This document shows, piece after piece, positions 9,820 through 19,489 of a DNA stretch of 64,000 nucleotides (positions are counted from its first letter, which is position 1; each line of letters begins with the position of its first letter). The notes under the pieces were generated by a model. That model was not told the DNA's origin and searched no databases. It worked only from the letters and a program-made list of their open reading frames with translations. A program made the translations under genes and the position numbers. Location of the stretch: positions 99,835,237-99,899,236 of the forward strand of contig CM046878.1 of the NCBI GenBank assembly GCA_025667525.1, read 5' to 3'. The DNA is from Glebionis coronaria. Lineage: Eukaryota; Streptophyta; Magnoliopsida; Asterales; Asteraceae.

Positions 9820-10312
9820 TATTGGGAATAAAATGACGAAGTCCCTAGCCGCTGACAAGTGAAGATCTAGCCGCTAACAAGAAAGTCACACATTGTGTAG
9901 CCGCTGACATGAAGCCACTGAAGTGAAGACTCCCACCCACTGTGGGATTGCATGAGTTCCATGGATCAACACGTTTAGTTTAAATTAGGAAGATATAGTC
10001 GAATATGTTATTTACTTTGTTTATCTTTGTATATCTTTCAATTATAGTTGATCTTAGCTTTTTGTACAAAGCTCCTTAGTGTATAAAAGGATACATTAGG
10101 GTTAGACATTTGGTACGACTTTCATACCCTATTCACTGTTATTGATATTAATCGATTAGAAGTTTGGTATATGTTCTTGTTACTTTGTTCTTTGTTCTAA
10201 GTATTAGATTCCGCATAATACTTGGATTGTCAAATACACAAAGTTTCTCAACATATTATACTTGATTTATAACGATAATACAAAGCTAATCGATCTAAGT
10301 TTGGGATCAACA
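9820..10312 (+). repeat. 5' LTR of element B
   Basis: Aligns with the LTR of A. It starts TATTGGGA (the usual TG is changed to TA) and ends GGGATCAACA. U3 has three related motifs (CGCTGACA at 9850 and 9902, CGCTAACA at 9872). TATA box GTATAAAAGG at 10081-10090. A primer-binding site and gag follow, so this is a 5' LTR. Confidence 0.88.
10081..10090 (+). promoter_or_regulatory. TATA box in the B LTR
   Basis: GTATAAAAGG, aligned with the TATA box of the A LTR at 9471. Confidence 0.75.
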
Positions 10313-10314
10313 AG

Positions 10315-10326
10315 TGGTATCAAAGC
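10315..10326 (+). other. Primer-binding site of B
   Basis: TGGTATCAAAGC, two bases after the LTR. It matches the complement of the initiator tRNA-Met 3' end (TGGTATCAGAGC) except for one base, the usual primer of plant copia elements. Confidence 0.85.
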
Positions 10327-10645
10327 TTGTTGAGTAACTTTGATCAAAAGAACAAAACCCTAAATCGTACTAAACCCAAATCGCAAAACCACAACCCTAA
10401 ATCATATCAAACCTAACTAAAAATTCATCAAACCTTACTCATCTCACCAGCAACATCAAACTCTCTTTTCTTGACCTTGACAACTTTGATTTATGGGAAT
10501 TCCCAATTAAGCAATATCTCCAAGTGGGTCACTACATCCTTTAGGATATCATTGAATTTGGAAACTCCTTTGATCTTTAAGAAAAGAAAAGAGATGTTGA
10601 GGCCAAGAGGAAACTAAAAGCAACGACTAATGGTAAAGATGAACT
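10327..10645 (+). pseudogene. gag: Gag of B, N-terminal piece before the C insertion
   Basis: The leader is followed by a Gag start-like segment (FDLWEFPIKQYLQVG), the family's N-terminal signature, from about 10440. Two stops occur (near 10543 and 10579). Reading reaches codons for KATTNGKDE and is then cut at 10645 by element C. The five bases GAACT at 10641-10645 pair with GGACT at 58237-58241 as a target-site duplication with one mismatch. The gag reading resumes in phase on the far side. Confidence 0.8.
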
Positions 10646-10771
10646 TGTTGACCCAGTTTATGATGATGGATCTAAGAAATAAAGAAGAAAAGAGATGAAT
10701 TTTTAGAGAGAGAAAGTGGTTGGAAACTTGTGTGATATTAGATTGAGAGAGAAAAATGAAAATGTAACCAA

Positions 10772-10797
10772 TACCCTCCTAACATGCTAGGAGGGTA
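10772..10797 (-). other. Hairpin adjacent to TATA in the C LTR
   Basis: Ten-base arms TACCCTCCTA/TAGGAGGGTA and a six-base loop, directly downstream of the TATA box on the minus strand. The right LTR keeps nine paired bases at 58005-58028. Confidence 0.7.
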
Positions 10798-10807
10798 GTA
10801 TTTATAG
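10798..10807 (-). promoter_or_regulatory. TATA box of the left C LTR
   Basis: Minus strand CTATAAATAC. The matching copy in the right LTR is at 58030-58039. Confidence 0.7.
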
Positions 10808-10991
10808 CCAAGCCTACATGTGGCTTATGGGATATGTGATAATGGGTCGGCTTGTCTTTGGGCTTTAAATAGCTTAAGTTCAAGCCCGTGAATCCCAACT
10901 ATCCTACTACTTATTACAACGTTCTAAGAATTAATACATAATAAGCCTATGACCGAACATTCTTGTTTGACTCAATATTTTGAGGCTAACA

Positions 10992-13656
10992 ATCTCCCCC
11001 AATGAGAGGTCATTCCTCTAAGACATTTGGAGATTTATAGAGATTACTAATCTCGCCATAAATGAGTCGGAACGTGTAATAGTAGTTTTGTTCCTTCATG
11101 CTGTGATCTTTGAGCCTTCGTCGTTGCCTTTTGACTTTGTCTTTAATCTTGAGATCTTCAAATCTATGACCGAATCATTCTTGATGATACAATATTTTGA
11201 GACTAACATATCACTCACTGAGAGGTCATTCCTCTATGACATGCGAGTATTTATGGAGATAATTAATCTTTAGTATTGCGATCTTCAAAATGACTGCTTC
11301 ATTCTTGCTGGTCACCATCCTTGACTTGTCTTTGCCATCTTGCGATCTTGTGTCTTCATCCACATGCTCACACTATACATCATCTTGAATATATATCTTT
11401 GGGCATGAGTATGTGTTTTTGAATCTTTGACTTTGCTGAGTACACCGTAACGCCACCTTCTTGAGACAAAACATAGACAAAAACTGAATGGTTTGACATT
11501 CGTCCTAACTCGGTAGCATTTTACCTCGGTCGGTTTAGACCGTTATATGATATTAAATACGGTACCTGTGGTTAGGTAGATTCAATTAAGAACCTCCTTG
11601 ACAGGGTTTCACAATTGTACTAGTTGTTTTCTTTACTCGACCATCTCAAAGCAAGACTGCGAACATAAAGAGTGAATCAATTGGATGAATATTCGCTTGA
11701 TTAAAGTCGTCAATTCAAGTTCATGGAACAAGTTTGATTCATAAAGAATCTTAACATTGTTGCTTTCCAGTTGACACAAGCTTGATCCATAAAGAATCTC
11801 GCAAGTCACCTATCGTAGCGCTGTTTGAGGTTGACGCTAGAAGGATTTCCATTCGTCACTGTGAATATTAATGAATATCACTCTAAATGTTCTAGCAAGA
11901 CCATAAAGATATTACGTAGAAACCTGAAACGAGTTTGAATCAATTTAGAATCAAACCACTGTTGCTTTTTAGTTTACACATGTTCAATTCGTAAAGGAAT
12001 CTTACACATGACCTACCGTAGTGCTGTTTGATGTTAACACTGGAAGGATTTCTACTCATCATTGTGAATACTAAGTAGTATCACTCTGAGTGTTCTAGCA
12101 ATATCGCAAGGATATAGCGTAGGACTCTCGTGTTCGTCATTCAGTGTGTCCTAACGAGATTTGATAGATCTCTTGGCTCTAGACTCGATTTCTGCACTTT
12201 TAGTGGTCGGAGGCTAGAGCAGATGCCACCTATTCAATATCAACTATCTCGGAGTGAGAAAGTCAATTAAATTCGTGTTGATCTTTGTGACAATAAAAGA
12301 AACTTCTTTTGAGAGAAGCCTGAGTCAGCTAGGGAAGGGTTATGCATTACATCACTGGGTCCATGATGTGTTGTCTTCATGATGTGTTGACCCGGTTTCT
12401 GCCTAAGTTGTATGGAGGGCTAATTTCTTTACACCCTTTATCCTTATATTTCTTTTTCATTCTTCAACCCTTTAATGCTTACCAAGACATCATTACTAGC
12501 ACCTTGTTGTGATTGTTCCAGTGCTAGCTTTAGTACTTAGTCTACATTCAACTACGTTCACATTCTACTTCATCTTTCCTAAGGACTTCTAATAATCTAT
12601 TAGATTGTCCCTGGGAAGATCCCTCCGGTTCTGGTTGGATCATAGGACTTATGCCTTACCATCCTTTTGACACCAATAACATCATGAATTAAAGATGTTG
12701 TGGGTATGAGATCGTAACCATCAAACCACTAGAAAGTCTATCGAAGTGTTTGAAAAACATTCAACACCTTGATAGTTTTGTCGTTTCAGAAAAGCTCCCC
12801 TTCACATGTGCATCGATAATCAAAAGTGTTTCGCACATGTGGGTAAGAGTTAAAGTGCTTGAGTCTTTAGATCACATTTTAACAGATTTTCTTCCCTTTC
12901 TCTAATATATAAAATCGTTTGATATTAGAGATACCAAATTTGATTAAAATATATCGCGAAAAATAGTCTTGAAAACTTTTGGGAGCAAAATGTGCCTAAC
13001 TTAGCCTGAATTTGGAAAGCTCTCCCTCAAAAATTGATCCAATTGAAATGTCATTGTGAGGATGTGATCCACATTTCTCTTTTTGAGGATAGGAGTTGTT
13101 GAACACACAATCTTTGAAAGATTTTGAATAATTATTGAAAAACTCTTGAAAAAATTGTGTTCAACGCTTTTCGAAAACCATTTCTTTTTGACGACATGGT
13201 ATTTCTAAAGCATAAACTTGAGTTCATAGACTTTCAATGTCTTGACGAATCCACTCAAGTGTAAGAAGATTTCTCTTCTTTTGTTGAGGGTAAGCGCACT
13301 AAATCGTACACTCCCCCGTGAATATCGACCTGGGTTGCAATCTGAAAGTGATTTACAAGCCATTGTGTTGAGCTTACAACGTTGAATGTTGTGTGACAAG
13401 ATCAACCCAAGATAGATTGCTCTACCCATTGTTGGAAATATTGTCTAAAAGAGACAATTTTCTTTATTAAAAACAGAAATGACATGTTTTGAAAAATATT
13501 TATAACTTTCATTCGAGATTTATGTACACACCCGTGTCGTTATTGAGCGACATTTCTAGGTACGTTCATATTATCGATACTGAAAGACATGTCGAGAAGA
13601 ATATTTTTGGATTTTCAAAGATTTTTTGATTTTGTGTTTTGTTTTTGTATATTTTA
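10992..13656 (-). other. Non-coding 3' region of C
   Basis: About 2.7 kb between the F insertion and the 3' LTR, with no supported ORF. It has two internal duplications. The LTR end plus polypurine-tract area (10950-11060) is partly repeated at 11160-11275. A segment of about 190 bp (11735-11935) is repeated at 11940-12130. The 42576-42631 stretch is the other end of this region next to RNase H. Confidence 0.7.
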
Positions 13657-14238
13657 TGATGACTTATAGTCCCTAGTCGGGCTGGATAGTCCGACTCACG
13701 GGTACTACCCGTATCCGTTAGGAATAGATTAAAACTTAAGCGATGCGCACACAACCCAGGAGGCCCAGTAAGTCGTTGTCGCACATACGGTTTATTACTT
13801 AACCGTGTCCTCGTCGCACTACGACAAAATCAGACAAGAATATAATCTATCTTATGATTATATTTGCCTAAGTAAAGTGGATATACACTTACCTCAGTTA
13901 TGTGATAAAGATCAATCTATTTTGATTCATTATCCCTTCCTTAGGCCACAAGAATAGGGAGCCCAACCAAGACTCTCTCGAGTATAAAAGGAACCCCCAT
14001 GGTTCCACAAAGGTACGATACACACAAGACCCTAAACCCTAATATACTCTAATCGGTTACTTACTCTCACGTCGGAATCTAATCGTGGGTCACAAACCCA
14101 TGGTAAGCCTAACGGTGTATGTTTTTAGTGTGTAGGGTCCTTAAACAAGTTTCACTTGGTGCAAGAGCCGGAGTCCACAAGACCCCGAATTAAGCCTAAT
14201 TCGGGTCAAGCTCTGTCCATCCAACTTTTGTATCAACA
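13657..14238 (+). repeat. 5' LTR of F
   Basis: Starts TGATGAC, ends TATCAACA. TATAAAAGG at 13983-13991. The copy at 41989-42570 is the same length with scattered substitutions. Confidence 0.93.
13983..13991 (+). promoter_or_regulatory. TATA box of the F 5' LTR
   Basis: TATAAAAGG, conserved at 42315-42323 in the 3' LTR. Confidence 0.75.
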
Positions 14239-14241
14239 AGT

Positions 14242-14257
14242 TGGCGCCATCTGTGGG
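14242..14257 (+). other. Primer-binding site of F
   Basis: TGGCGCCATCTGTGGG, three bases after the LTR. TGGCGCC is the usual start of the primer site in Tat/Athila lineages; the exact tRNA is not determined. Confidence 0.75.
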
Positions 14258-14279
14258 ACCCTACACTGAACTCTAACTA

Positions 14280-15130
14280 ATGACGAAAAACAGCTCAAAC
14301 CCGTCCCAGCCGAAGGGCGGATCTAAGAAGCCAGCGGGGCTATTCTCAAGTTTCGAACCACTTAATACCCCAAGTCGTGGAGGGAAGGGATTGCAAGTAT
14401 CTTTTTTCCCACTAGTCACCCCTCCCCCGCAGATAGCTGGGGATGCATCGTCCTCACGGGAAATTCCTGATGCAATCCACAACGACGCTCTAAATGTAAG
14501 GGATATGGTAGAACCGTAAACCGAGACGGAAATTCCTCCTGCGACGAAGCAGGATATGACTATGTCACAAAAACTATGAAGCTCTAATTCCACTTATGAG
14601 AGCGCAGATGAGAGCAAATCCGACAAAAGATCTACGAATCAGCCTAGACTTCGATAAGGAACTTAGGGCCATGGAAGAGTCAAGACCTAACAGGGAAGCT
14701 AGGAAGGAAAGTAGGAAAAAAGAGAAAACAACTGAGATTTCATCATCTCCTTCTGATGCGCCCCTTATTGAAGACGCATCGTCCTCAGACGATTCTGAGG
14801 ACCAAAAAAGAGAAGACAACTTCATCACACCAGTCAATAACCGTCGACGCACAAGCGGGAAAGACTGTTTAGGGCCCGACCCTTCTGGCAGACAAAGCGC
14901 CCTTAATAGACTGGGCCCCTTGGAAAGAGATTTATCCCGGGATTTGCAAGGACAGGAAATAAGCAGGAATAATGTAAAAACAGGTAGAAGAGATTCCTCA
15001 AGCGAAAATCCTCGGACTCTAATTACAGCGATCGCCATCCTCATTGTAAAGGGTCGTCCTTTCATTCACCGAGGATTCTGATTCCTCTAACTACAACAGA
15101 AAGCATCGCAGGGCACTCAAGAAACCAAGG
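14280..15130 (+). pseudogene. gag: N-terminal Gag region of F
   Basis: Two open stretches (14280-14519 and 14596-15081) in different frames, rich in Ser, Arg, Glu and Asp, as in the variable N-terminus of Tat Gag proteins. A stop at 14517-14519 and frame changes separate them from the conserved core. No domain recognised. Confidence 0.55.
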
Positions 15131-16095
15131 ATGCGTAGTGAAGAAGAGTGGACCCTCCCATGGCGTCATGAGAAAGGAAGTGCATTTTCAAAACGCATAA
15201 CCACTTTCAAAGATAATAAAAAGAGACGCATGCCGTCCAACGTCAAAACCTACGATGGTACGACGGATCCAGATGGTCACCTAAAAGTGTTCAAATCTCA
15301 AACAGGAATAGAACAATGGCCAGAGGTCGTGTGGTGCCATATGTTCAACTCAACGCTCATCAGGAATGTCCGGACTTGGTTTGACCACCTCCTGCGAAGG
15401 AGCATTAATGGATTCGAAGAGCTTAGGAGAGCCTTCAGAAGAAATTATGTGCAATAAAAAAAGTACGACAAAAGCCCCATCTCACTTGCAAGAAAGAAGC
15501 AGAGGCACAAGGAAAGTCTCGAAGACTTTATGGAGCGCTTCAAATCTGAATGCAACCAGATTAAAGACTGCCCTGAAATTCTTAAAATTTCAGGATTTCT
15601 CGCGGACATCACTAACCCGGATCTAATAAAGAAGTTGAATGACAGAACCCCAGGAACCTTTGATTGGGTAATGAAGAGGGTCCGAGCATTTATTCAGGGC
15701 GAAACCGCAGCAGTGGATAGCAGACAGATGACATCAAGCTACAAATACCAAGACCGACCCAAGAAGCAGTCATATGAGCAAAACATCAGCCATACCTTGG
15801 ATTTCCAAGGCACAACGAAACAAGGGCGCAATAACAACAACAATAAGTTTACCCCGCTGCAAAAAAACATCCAGGATATTCTTATCTGAGGGCGCAAGTT
15901 TTCCAAAACCTAGTCAAATGATGGGCCCGACAGACAAACGGGACAACACAAAGCATTGTGAATACCATGAAGATAAAGGGCATGCTACTGATTAGTGCAT
16001 TCAACTAAATAGGCACATCGAAAGCTTAGTCAAAGCAGGGAAGTTAAACCACCTTATAAGAGACTGGAGGAAGAACACGGACACGAAGTAAAATG
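15131..16095 (+). pseudogene. gag: Gag core of F
   Basis: Retrotransposon gag core: MPSNVKTYDGTTDPDGHLKVF, WCHMFNSTLIRNVRTWFD, then after TAA at 15455-15457 in the same frame ESLEDFMERFKSECNQIK, ISGFLADITNPDLIKKL. Near 15890 the reading changes frame and continues as HCEYHEDKGHATD, the zinc-knuckle-like C-X2-H segment, followed by stops near 15993 and 16090. Confidence 0.88.
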
Positions 16096-16133
16096 AGGCA
16101 AAGAAGCAGAAAGATAAGCTCATAACCATTTAT

Positions 16134-16740
16134 ATGGTAGAAAGGGAAAAGTCTTTCATGCAGAGGAGAACGACCGTGGAATTTACGCACGACAAGGAGA
16201 TAACCTTCCCTATTCTTTCAGACATGGACTACAGGGTCAGATCATTGATTATCGACATAAACCTTGGGGACCATGCTATAGAAAGCATGTGTGTTGATGG
16301 AAGATCAGCAGCAAACATACTAAACGAACATTGCTTCGCACGACTACCATGGGAAATAAAGAAGGAGTTAAAGGACACCGCACAAGTCCTTACAGGTTTT
16401 AACGGTGATAAAACCTGACCGTTGGGACACCTCTGCATGCAGGTAACTATTGAAAGCGCAGATCACTCGACAACTATATGGATGGATTTCATGATTGTAC
16501 GATCACGATCGTCGTACAACAGTATCATAGGACAGCCAACACTAAAAACAATGCGCGCTGTACCCTCTACAGTGCATGGTATGTTCAAATTCCCAGTGCA
16601 AAACGGGGTAATAACCATCCGCAACATAGATACGCTCGAAGGAGGTAGCAGCACTTCTAGCCACGACGCGAAGATGAAGGATGCAGAACGGAGTGAGCGC
16701 AACACGAAATCTAGCTCACGGATGATTAAGAGGAGGTGCA
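16134..16740 (+). pseudogene. pol: Protease region of F
   Basis: Aspartic protease-like domain of Tat elements: VDGRSAANILNEHCF (family VDGGSS), LTGFNGDKT, then TGA at 16416-16418 where Trp is expected, and PLGHLCMQVTI, WMDFMIVRSRSSYNSIIGQPTL, AVPSTVHGMFKFPV. The Asp of the active site is present. The region runs without a break into the RNase H-like segment because the reverse transcriptase is absent. Confidence 0.85.
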
Positions 16741-17861
16741 TCTCAGAGGGTTCCTATGCTAAAAGTATATTCATGCGCGAAGGCTCGTTAGCAGGACTCC
16801 CATGGGTCCTATTTTCGTCAGGCTTCGCAGGAAAAGGAGGGCCAAATGCAGGGTTCATCTTTATAGGTCAAGGTGACATAAAAATCACCTACGCGCTGCT
16901 GTTTGACTTTTCTACAACATATATGGAGGCAGATTATGAAGCCCTCATCGAAGGTCTAAAATTGGCACTTAGAATGGACATAAAGAGCCTAGTGGCCTAT
17001 GCATACAACCCTTTGTTGGCAAGCGGGGTCGCGAGGTCATGCGAGTTACGAGGACATACGCTAATCCAATACACACAAAATATGAGGGCCATAACCAGGC
17101 AGTTCGCAGAGTTTGCTATACGAAAATGTTTCGAAGAAAATGGTGAAATCTCAGCTGACATGGATCAACTCTCAATTGTGGACATGGATAAACCTCCTAG
17201 TCACATGCTAGTTGATTTTATCTTACACAAAAATATAAGCGCGGATCTTGAGACACCAACATGGATGACACCTATTAGGGAGTTCCTGACACACAATACA
17301 TTGCCAAGGAATAGAAGGAAAGCCAGACAATTGCAGACGAGAGCAAGGCACTTTAAAATCATCAAGGGAATGTTGTACAAACAAACAAGTAACTGGCGAA
17401 CACTGCAATGTCTAGCACCAGAGCGAGCACGGGTAGTCGTGGAAGCCGCACATAAAAGGGCATGCCCACGTGGCCCGATAGTTGTGGTTGATGAGATTAC
17501 TCGCTTAGGGTATTTTTGTCCATTTATGCATAAGGATGTTCGTAAAAGGGTGGCGCGATGTCTCCAATGTCCGGCGGACCCATGTCATAGGAAAAAAACT
17601 AACATGATCACTGGGCCACCCTCAACAAAAAGCACAAAGGAAGATGGAATCCTCTCAAAGCTGGGGCATACTTTAGGTTCTCTGATCGCATCAATAAAAA
17701 ACATGGCGCGAAGGGTAGCAGCAATACTCCCATCGCAAGGTAACCACCAACAACAAAGCAAAGGAGCAATCGCACTTCCAGCCAGAAGAACCGCCCACAC
17801 TATGTGCCAAAGGGATCAAGCAAACAGGTTATTAGCAGCACGAAGCATGCAACAGTGCTGA
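16741..17861 (+). pseudogene. pol: RNase H-like and integrase zinc region of F, RT deleted
   Basis: Open to 17861 in the frame of the protease. GLPWVLFSSGFAGKGGPNAGFIF and YMEADYEALIEGLKLALRM align with the second RNase H of Tat elements. The catalytic DGS is SGF and the later Asp of the SRLV segment is also changed, so activity is unlikely. Then EFLTHNTLPRNRRKARQLQTRARHFKIIKGMLYK and GYFCPFMHKDVRKRVARCLQC correspond to the integrase zinc domain; its second His is lost. No DDE core follows. The direct passage from protease to RNase H shows a deletion of about 2 kb that kept an open frame. Confidence 0.8.
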
Positions 17862-18740
17862 GGAGCAAATAAAGGACTTCCATGGACTAGGATGAACACA
17901 GATAGCTATGCGCAGTCGGTATCTAGTCCCATGAGGAGTAACTCAAGAGATAAGCAGGATTTCGGATGATATTCTCCCTGAGATGTCGCACTACCAGCAT
18001 GGATCATTTTCTTGGCTATAGACAGCCCCCAATAAAGATCCATGTATTTTTTTTCTTTCTTCAAGTGTTTTAGGATTTCCCCTTTTTTTTCTTTGTTTCA
18101 ACATTTGCAAAAATATGAATAAAACACTGCGGTTCCTAGCTAGTTCCGCGGTCCAATTATTTATTTTTTATCTTTTATGCATAAGAGTATTTTTCTTTTC
18201 TGAAAATAAAATTTTGCCCTCCGGTGTACATGTACAATGAAACGTTTCCAGGTGAAATAAGAGGAGTAAGTTTACCCTACTAATTAAACTTGTCATGTAA
18301 GAGGGATGCACCCCTAGTGGCGCTGAATCAGGTATCCTTTGTTAGGCAACTTACTATAAAACGTTGTAGTAAGTGTAACATTCCTCATACTCTATGATGG
18401 ATATGCACAAGACACAGTGTGCACGCCTAACAAACACGCCATTATCTATGACATCGCTTATGGTAGTAGTGGCAGGTCCACACGTAATGAACTTTCAACT
18501 CACCCATAAGCTCAGAGTTACACTTCATTGAATGTACTCATAAACAGGCACTTACACTCACAATCTCAGGCGTAGGTACAAAGACCTGGATAAATATGTA
18601 AAGAAAAAGTACACATGGTGCAGGACGCTATGCGCATACAACAGCGCGGGTCGCTATAGACGTTAAAAAGTTCTTACTTTACAAATAATGTTAGGAAAGG
18701 TACATGGTTACAATTTAGCACATAGTGCGACAACTGCCTT
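17862..18740 (+). other. Non-coding segment of F
   Basis: No supported gene. T-rich stretches at 18040-18200. It separates the sense pol from the antisense ORF. Confidence 0.6.
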
Positions 18741-19484
18741 CTATAGCAGATCGCCAGTTGAAAGCGATCTCTTTAATCTAAGGTGTGAGGAGTTCTGCGA
18801 CACACGACGTTGTGCCCAAGCCTCCTTCATATATTGCAGGACGCGTATTTGATATACATCAATGGAAGGTAGACTAATCGATACACCATCATATCGATTA
18901 GGGTGCGCCAGGCCTAGGCCAATGACAGCGCTTGCAGCAGAAGACTTATTCTTCTTCACCACGTGTTTCGCATGATGCTTTAGCTTGTCCTTAAGCGAAA
19001 CCATCTTTGGTACACCAGCAACATAGATAGGAACTTGTTGGGAGATATCTGGCCCGACCATGCCATGGGGATTTTCCTCCGCATCTTCTTCAGAATGACT
19101 CGCTAGAGTGAGTCCTGCCATGATCACGTTAATCGGTTGGTCTTGATCCTTTTCAATAACATCTATGATGGGTAGGGGAAGATCTTTTAATCTACGGAAC
19201 GCGGCGTCGAAGCTTTCTTGAGCATAGCGAGAGTAAATGGCACTACCCTCCAAAGGTCCTGTCAGTAATACATCTTTGAAGGCGCGCTCCATGGCAAGAC
19301 TTTGCCCTAATAGTTAGGCAACAGCGAAAATCTTCTAGATCGCTCTCTTCAGGTTAGGTAGCTCTAGGCACCTTTGGCAGATAGCGGAAGACCGTGCTTA
19401 ATTAACCATTAATTCTCAGTGCGCACTGTTGTTAGGTGTGGATATAGCTCCTCATCGAAGTCGGTACTCATACACTTCAGAACT
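18741..19484 (-). pseudogene. Antisense ORF of F, C-terminal part
   Basis: On the minus strand, opposite to pol. The ORF 19292-18741 encodes AFRRLKDLPLPIIDVIEKDQ and continues to a terminal region with SISLPSIDVYQIRVLQYMKEAW. Upstream to 19484 the reading is broken by stops but retains EELYPHLTTVRTEN. It resembles the C-terminus of antisense-ORF proteins in Asteraceae Tat elements (family sometimes called putative gypsy type transposon). Element G splits it from its N-terminal part at 39701-41600. Confidence 0.75.
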
Positions 19485-19489
19485 TCTGT

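Larger units (their letters stand above)
10646..10991 (-). repeat. 3' LTR of C (left)
   Basis: Plus-strand ends are TGTTGACC and GGCTAACA. It aligns with 57867-58236, with some indels. TATA on the minus strand at 10798-10807, and a hairpin at 10772-10797 touches it. The polypurine tract (minus strand ATTGGGGGAGAT) is at 10992-11003. Confidence 0.92.
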
